Source: Panorpa germanica | Lineage: Eukaryota; Arthropoda; Insecta; Mecoptera; Panorpidae | Length of the DNA: 64,000 nt | NCBI GenBank assembly: GCA_963678705.1 | Contig: OY783209.1 | Location: 12,772,001-12,836,000 of the forward strand | Reading direction: 5' to 3' | Shown here: piece after piece, positions 57,521 through 64,000 of the stretch | Position numbering within the stretch: the stretch's first letter is position 1 | Layout: each line of letters begins with the position of its first letter | Translations under genes and position numbers: made by a program | The notes under the pieces: model-generated | Databases searched by the model: none | The model's input: only the letters and a program-made list of their open reading frames with translations | Told to the model about the DNA's origin: nothing

Positions 57521-58700
57521 TACGCTATGACATGTTGCAGCTCCGTAGACAAAGCGTGCGTATAAAGTGACGATACGTGGACAATAAGCCTTACTCTTAT
57601 CTGTCTCGTAATGTTCACGACGGATCGCGTGCTATATAGCTAATTAGTTCCCTAATTCATTCACCTTCTGTAGAATGGACACTAGCTTACAGGACTCACT
57701 ATCTTGTAGTTGTGGAGTTCACAGATGTAACCGTCTCAATAGATGCCTAATAAACATTAAAATAAAGCCATCACTATTTAAAACGACGCCGTGAATAACA
57801 TCTTTGCGTGCATAGTAACATATATGTCTTACGACGCATTTACAAGCATCCGCGTCTAATGTAAATGTTCAGATTGCATTTATTTTAATATTTCTCGTTG
57901 TAATAAAATGTAGGACCAGTGATAACGCTCCTATATACATAAATAAAGTTAAATATAGTTATTATTTAATATTTTAAAATCGTAAAAGAACTTTATTTTC
58001 TCCTTTTCGCTAGCGGAACTCACTACAATAAGCTCTACTTATACTTCAATAATATTCTATCATATTTTTAAAATCCTATAAAAAGCTTTTGAACTTTTCT
58101 GTTCCCAATGAAACCTAAAGCCGCTTATCGACGGTCAAACGATCCCATAAAATAGTTTAAATATTTAAAATTTTATAATTAAAGTATACAAATATAATAC
58201 TATATATATATATATATGCAGGAAATAAATGTTTTGCCATAAATCTACTACACTACTAAATCTTGTTTGATCTTGAAGAAGCTTTTCTTAAAAAATTAAA
58301 CAAGAAAATAAGTTTTCATGTAATTAGAAAACCGATTTTCACTAAAGTTCACAAATTAATTGATTGAAAATGTTTAAAATACAAACAAAGTTCAAAGAAC
58401 TGAATTATTAAAGGACGAAAAGTTTAATAAAGCAAATTAAAATTGTTAGGATGCTTTTAACAGTTTGAGGGATAGGCAGTAGGGGAAGGGAGGAAGTATA
58501 TACTGATTACGTCATGGAAATCAATTTTATAAATTAGTAAAATCTCTTTATCTTCAGAGAGTCTCATGGTTAGGATGAGGTTCGGAATATTTATTAAATT
58601 AAATTATTATTAAAATAATTAATATAAAAGTTTAACCCACATACTTTTATTTTGTTTGGAATCAAAGTAAATGTTCTTGCGAGTAATATCAGTGGTTCAT
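57521..58700. other. No gene recognised
   Basis: A TA microsatellite is at 58200-58217. Otherwise AT-rich sequence without supported features. Confidence 0.35.
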
Positions 58701-59260
58701 GCCCGTTATACACCAAAGACACAGTTTTGAAAACAGTTTTGTTTTGACATACCAATTAGAAAAAACGTAGATATTGAGTCAGTTCTCTATTGAAAAGGAG
58801 AGTTCATTATGGCACAGAAGAATTATTGCTTGATTTAAGTACTGACGACATTGGGTTAAATGGAGAATTGAGATCCTCCTTTCACAACTTTCCAAGAATG
58901 TAAAGTACTGATTTTCAACTGTTAATTAATTTGGTAGTAACTAAAATCGCCAAGAAAAATATTATATTCTAAAATATAGTTAAACCAAAGAAACCAAATG
59001 ATAAACAACAACCATCAAACGCAAATGTTCACAAAGAATAAAACTAAGTGTTCAAATTAAACGAACTAAAAATCAACAACAAACGTGTTTTCCTTTGATC
59101 TTACCGACTCCAGATGGAAGTATGCTTTGTTATTAAAACAGTTTTTAAAGACAAAAATGTTTTAAGAACTGTTTAGTTTTTATAAAACATTGGTGTTTTT
59201 GTTCAGAAAAACAGTTTTTGTTCGTGTTTTGTTGTTTTGTCTCTCTGATGTAAAACTGGC
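58701..59260. mobile_element. TIR MITE, family G
   Basis: The left end GCCCGTTATACACCAAAGAC mirrors the right end GCCAGTTTTACATCAGAGAG (complement). Subterminal AAACAGTTTTTGTTCGTG and CATTGGTGTTTTTGTTC motifs recur in fragments at 33903-34010 and 34689-34890. 560 bp, non-coding, no clear target duplication. Confidence 0.7.
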
Positions 59261-60465
59261 ATTATAGTGCTGGTTATATATACGACTCATTAAAGAAATA
59301 CATCGATCGTACAGTTCATACTCTAGCAAATATTTCAAATAATTGTTATTTATTGCGAGCTGTTTTCATAATTACTTGATTTTAACAATAAGCAAATCGT
59401 CTAAGCAACTAAAAAGGCTCTCATTTGAATATCCATTGTATCCTGTTTTAGATTTGTATAGGAAAATAATTAAAAATAAATACTTAACTTTCGAGTGAGT
59501 GATCACAGGATAATAAGGACGAGTATCCTTTGGAAACTTCAGAATGAGATATTGTCATAATCTAAACAAATCATAATTGAATTAAAACGAGGACTTTCTT
59601 TGAGATCAGCAGTTCTTCTTCTTTATCCCTTTGAAACTCATTTAATTTTATGGAATTTGATAAGAGGGGTACGGTAGAGGCCGTATGATAGCAAAATACA
59701 CGCAGATGAACTGGAAATTAAAATTAAACAGGCTTCTTCTTCAAACTCCTTTTTAATAAAATTTATACACCATACTATACGCAAAGTTTTAATAAAATTA
59801 TAATTAATTAAAGAGATTTTAATAAGACGAAACAACGACTTACACACGGATCAATATTTTGTGAAATGTTTCATTTTGAGAGCATTATTCGTTTGCAAGT
59901 TTATTGGAAACTATGACATGAGTTTGATTGGTAGACACAAAGGCGAAGTGAAGTCACTTCAAATTAGTGTCAAATGTGTCCGTTTCAATTACGGTGTAAC
60001 TGACATCAACAACAATCAGTTTTAACGGATAACCTGACGATGACGTCATGACAAATGATGACGTCAATTTAAAAAGATATTTTTAGAAATAGCTTTTAAA
60101 AATAGTACGAACTAATTTTAGAAATCAGATATAGCAGGGGAAATTCGCCATCGAACCGTGGATTTTGTGTAGGCAGGCATTTCCTATAACGTAAAAGGGT
60201 CAAACCTTGATTTAAATTTAATTTTTCTGGGAGGAGAGAGCATTCATTGAAGAGAAGGTTGTTATTACACTTATTTTTATTAATCTTGAAAAGTATAACT
60301 CAGGGGTGAAACTAGGCTGGGGCAACTGGGATTACTGCAGAGATAAGTTTTTATAACAATTATTTCTGCTTATACTTTTTTAAAAGTTATAAATAAAAAG
60401 TCATAGATAATATGATTATCAACAAAAAGCTCTGTAAATTATTGTTGTATATGTTACAAATTTCA
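59261..60465. other. No gene recognised
   Basis: Contains GATGACGTCATGAC and GATGACGTCA near 60039-60066, two close CRE-like palindromes that may be chance. No exon or repeat with a second copy is supported. Confidence 0.3.
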
Positions 60466-60946
60466 ACATTTTTTTTAATTTGCTATAATACTACAACTAA
60501 GTGTAGATGTACTTATCTAGTAGCTTACATTTCAATAATTACACGGTGTGGTAGAAATTGCTCCAATGAACCATTCTACATGATTAGGTTACTAGGTCCG
60601 AGGGTTTAGTCCTACGAAGTCTTCGAACATCATTAATAACATTTAACATAATAACATTTGCGTCACGGCGATGTTTTCGTGGTTTTGATTTCTTCTCCGA
60701 CTGTGTTAATCTTTAGGTCTCTATGTATGTCGTCATTACGGATATACCACGGTGCATTAACTATTCCTCGCAGAACTTTATTTTGAAACGTTTGTATTTC
60801 TGTAATGTTCGACATCCCCAGAGTTGCACTCCATACGTCTTTACTGGCTTTAGCACTTGTTTATAAATAAGCAGCTTGTTTTCAATGTTTAGGTCAGAGT
60901 GTCGTCCAATTAGCCAATACATATTCCTGTATTTTACGTTCATAGT
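60466..60946 (-). pseudogene. Jockey-like LINE fragment, second copy of the 23 kb subfamily
   Basis: Minus strand: NMYWLIGRHSDLNIENKLL, then IYKQVLKPVKTYGVQLWGC. A frameshift follows, then NAPWYI, HRDLKINTVGEEIK and a stop. The 3' UTR (AACCTAATCATGTAGAAT on the minus strand) matches 23158-23300 closely. An A-rich 3' end is at about 60466-60478. It extends further 5' than the 23 kb copy. Confidence 0.85.
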
Positions 60947-62155
60947 ATGTGTACAGTTTTCAACATAAACAAAAAATTGATTACACCCTTATTTTCAAGA
61001 AGGCGGCATACAACCCAAATGGGCAAATCACACATGATGAAACAGAGTAATTGCTGGCTACCTAAAACGCACGGTTGGTCTCTTTTTATAAATGATTTTC
61101 CAGACCAATATTATAATACTAAATATAATAATTATAAATTACAGGTAAAAACATATAAAATCAAGTCAAGTCTTGCCTGATGTGGTTTTATATTAGTGAC
61201 TTCCTTCGTGGAATATGACTCCAATACAAATTTATGTAAAGCTTAAAGTGGGGTCCAAATGAGAATACCTGAGAGCGGAATAAGTCAAGGGTTACAACTT
61301 GAAAGAAGGAGAAGATCTTATAAGAAAAGTCTGTGGATATTTTAACAAGATCTGCGCATCCTAGAGCGCACAAAGAGAATCACTTATCTTTTGGTACAAA
61401 ATATATATCCACTAAATCTGAGAAAAAGAGTGAGATAGAAATATATGAAAAGAATATGGATTAAAAAGGAACAACAACAAACACAAAAACAGAAAATATA
61501 AAATGCAAAGCACAAAGAGTCACATGAGATTTGATTTGATATTCACGTTATATGATCCAGGATCCAGGACCCAGGACCCAGCTCCAGGAGTTCCAGCATC
61601 TTGTATATAATACCCTGAGACGAATAATAAACGAGAAATAAGAGGTTTATAATGTGTGTGAGTGTGTTAGTATGTGTAGGTACGCTCTTGTGTGTGCATA
61701 AAACACACAGAAAATAAAAAATAGATTTATTTACTGTCACGATAAACTTCAATGGTCATTGGTCATTGGTGTGCAGCTATATCTAGTCTGAATTGTAGGA
61801 TGAGACTCATAATGCTTAAAATGTCTAGTTAGAACTTGCTCCTAGTAGACAGATCGCTGCACGTGTAGGGGCATATAGAGTTTTCTATATGCTTAGAGTT
61901 CTTCTAAACAGGCTAGTAACTTTGCAAATAATAACACTTAGTGATTTCACTTAAATACATTTATTAATTAACGAACTAATTTAATTACATGCCGCAGGGC
62001 TTAGATTGAGTGCTAGCCTACATATATCTTTTGCTAACATGTTTCTTCTAATTCAAAATAATATAATTGACTTTATATTACACCGTCCGAAATGACGGTC
62101 ACAGAGTGCATCTATTCTTGTTGGAAAACGAATTTTATCTGATGCAATAGATTTT
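60947..62155. other. No gene supported; short tandem repeat
   Basis: A plus frame at 60947-61180 (segment KQSNCWLPKTHGWSLFINDF) is unidentified. A CCAGGA-type tandem (GATCCAGGACCCAGGACCCA) is at about 61557-61583. Nothing else is recognised. Confidence 0.3.
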
Positions 62156-62196
62156 TTGGCGCTAAAATGCCCACGCACATGGCATTTTAGCGCCAA
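62156..62196. repeat. Perfect 16-bp inverted repeat (hairpin)
   Basis: TTGGCGCTAAAATGCC at 62156-62171 is exactly complementary to GGCATTTTAGCGCCAA at 62181-62196, leaving a 9-nt loop. It is not attached to any TIR element I can define. No second copy was seen. Confidence 0.9.
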
Positions 62197-63214
62197 CTAA
62201 ACCCTTGAGAGTGGGGGTAACGGAGACACGTCCTGACACAACGAGCAGGCGAGCTCTACCGTTGGTTCTAAGCCTTTATGGTTTATGCAATAATATGAAT
62301 ATAATTGAACATATATTAAAGTAACAATAGTAAATTAAGATTACATATTTATGAATTATTTCATTTCTAACCAGTCATCATGACAGCATCACGTATGTTT
62401 TAACAACACTTTAAACGCGCTGTCATTGCGTTATTAGTACAGACTATTTAAAAAAATTATATTCACACCTACGATGAGATTTATAGAACGACAACTACCT
62501 TAAAACTTCAATGTGACACTTTGTTAAAACGAAATCATGATTGACATCTACCAGCATTCCTTGCTGAATTGCTCCGTTAGAAACATTTTCCTCAAAACTG
62601 CATCACAGATTTCTTCTCGTTGAAAATCACATGGGAAAACTTATCACCAAACACTTTTCTTTTTCTTTATTTTCTTAGCAGTGCCACAGAATAACTATTT
62701 TAAGTTTTTCATTGTTCAATACTTTTGACCTCCCTTGTCACACCTAACTCCCTAACCATTATGCCACTCTCCACCCTTCCCACCATCCAGAATCAGACCA
62801 AGTTTCATTGTTCGTTTAAAACAATTCTAGTTGCAACTTAGTAGTGTATTTCATTTTCTATAAATTTTTCCAGTTTTCTTCAAGATTTACAATACTTTAT
62901 AAATGTTTTGTCAACTTTCATTTCAGTTAAAAACTTTTAAATTTGTTTTCTTTTCTGATTTCATTTTCATTTGCTTTTATTCAATGTACTTTAAAGATTT
63001 TCACTGGGGACGTCAAGAAGATATCGATATTTTTAGTGCTGTGTTTATTTCATTGTTTATTGATTGTATTTTGTGTCCTCTATCTTCTGAATTCTGTTAT
63101 GAATCTACACATTTATTTTTAGTAATTTCGATCTAATTATATTTTATAATTTTTATTTTTTTTAATGTTTTTGCTTTTGGGCTCTACATTCTTGTGTCCT
63201 AACTCATTTATTTT
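62197..63214. other. No gene recognised
   Basis: T-rich sequence. A 77-codon plus frame at 62903-63136 is hydrophobic by base composition and has no family resemblance. Confidence 0.3.
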
Positions 63215-63835
63215 CATATCATTGTGCTTAATTCCATTTTGATCCTTATTATATCTAAACATTCTCACTCCTTCACAAAAGAAAAAAAAATTATCCTTAT
63301 AAAAAAAAAACTGCTACTGCTTCGCTCCTCGTGCTACTCTCCCTTCTGTTTCTACTCTGCCATTCCTGCTCTTTCCTCGTTCCTTTTTCACTGCCTATAT
63401 TCTTCCTTTAATAACTGCTCAATATTCTTTTCGCTTTAAACCTTTTTCTCACATGAAAACTTAATGTGCTCCAATGTTTCTATCTCCGTTCCGCACATCC
63501 TGCATATTCTTTCCTCTCTATTTGTCCAGTATCTGTTTCCTTTCTTCTCGTTTCCCAATCTGAATCTGGCAATTCTTCTCATGTTATTTGTGTCTTTTTG
63601 TGTAGTGTTTTAAGTATTCTGGTATTCCCTTCTCTTAAATCCTTTTACATTTTTTGTTATTCCTGCCCTTCTCAATTTTTTCCATTCTTTCCTGTTGTTG
63701 TATCTCCCTGTCTCTTCTCCTTAGCTCCTCTTCCAAGCTTGTGCTTTCTTCTCTTCTTCTCTGAGCCTCCTCTATCGTTATTCCATTCCTTTCGTAACAC
63801 TCCTTTATCTTTTTCGAACCTAATTTTTCTTATGA
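63215..63835 (-). pseudogene. Non-LTR retrotransposon 3' end, copy 2
   Basis: Minus strand gives ERNGITIEEAQRR, IQQQERMEKIEKGRNNKK, GIPEYLKH and KNCQIQIGKREERKQ, matching the 21.4-22.0 kb copy including its UTR (CCTTATTATATCTAA on the plus strand). More stops than copy 1. Confidence 0.7.
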
Positions 63836-64000
63836 TCTAATTACATCATTTATAAATTACTACAAATAAGGTAGAATAAACGAATAAGACTGTCCTGTTT
63901 GCTTTATTTACCGATAAGATATGATGATCCACTATTTCACTCGATTCCCACCCCTAGTTTTGACTATTTGATGCGTTTTGAACATTGGCCGTTCGCGGTT

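Noticed and set aside
63466..63840. 124-codon plus frame rich in Ser/Phe/Leu
   Set aside because: It is the antisense shadow of a degraded LINE tail that reads sensibly on the minus strand.
1..64000. CRISPR arrays, operons, phage or bacterial defence systems
   Set aside because: No regularly spaced identical repeats, no ribosome-binding or tightly packed frames. All evidence points to an intron-bearing eukaryote.

Overview
The window looks like an AT-rich, repeat-dense piece of an insect (or other arthropod) nuclear genome. Signs of this are GT-AG introns, Jockey/I-type LINE remnants, and many short TIR elements of hAT, piggyBac, mariner and Harbinger type. No bacterial operons, ribosome binding sites, rRNA or genuine tRNA genes are visible. 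Nearly every short open frame lies inside a repeat or is chance.

One host gene is supported. It lies on the minus strand across most of the window as small GC-rich exons in a very AT-rich background. Four exons (40751-40996, 40147-40322, 34488-34534, 28873-28988) have consensus splice sites and consistent phases. Joined, they give 195 codons with no stop. The encoded stretch is low-complexity and scaffold-like: Pro/Gly-rich, with an acidic patch, a Tyr-rich patch and a basic amphipathic segment. A weaker terminal exon ending in a stop is proposed at 13430-13513. The 5' end lies beyond the exon at 40996 and was not found. I do not recognise the family.

The rest is mainly intronic or intergenic transposon debris. 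LINE remnants: 7.4-7.9 and 25.1-25.7 kb (tRNA-headed), 8.6-9.7, 21.4-22.0, 23.2-23.6, 27.9-28.6, three related fragments at 29.6, 36.4 and 46.1 kb, 41.15-42.05, 60.5-60.9 and 63.2-63.8 kb. DNA-transposon coding relics: hAT at 37.84-38.2, piggyBac Cys-rich end at 53.8-53.92, Harbinger-like at 57.2-57.5 kb. The most abundant items are non-autonomous TIR or foldback elements in at least ten families. Several are nested, and some have target duplications or an empty counterpart elsewhere in the window, so insertion boundaries can be read directly.

I found no convincing new defence or regulatory system. The most useful items are the unnamed multi-exon gene, the within-window empty-site comparisons, two perfect-stem hairpins, two long foldback structures and a roughly 355-bp tandem dimer.
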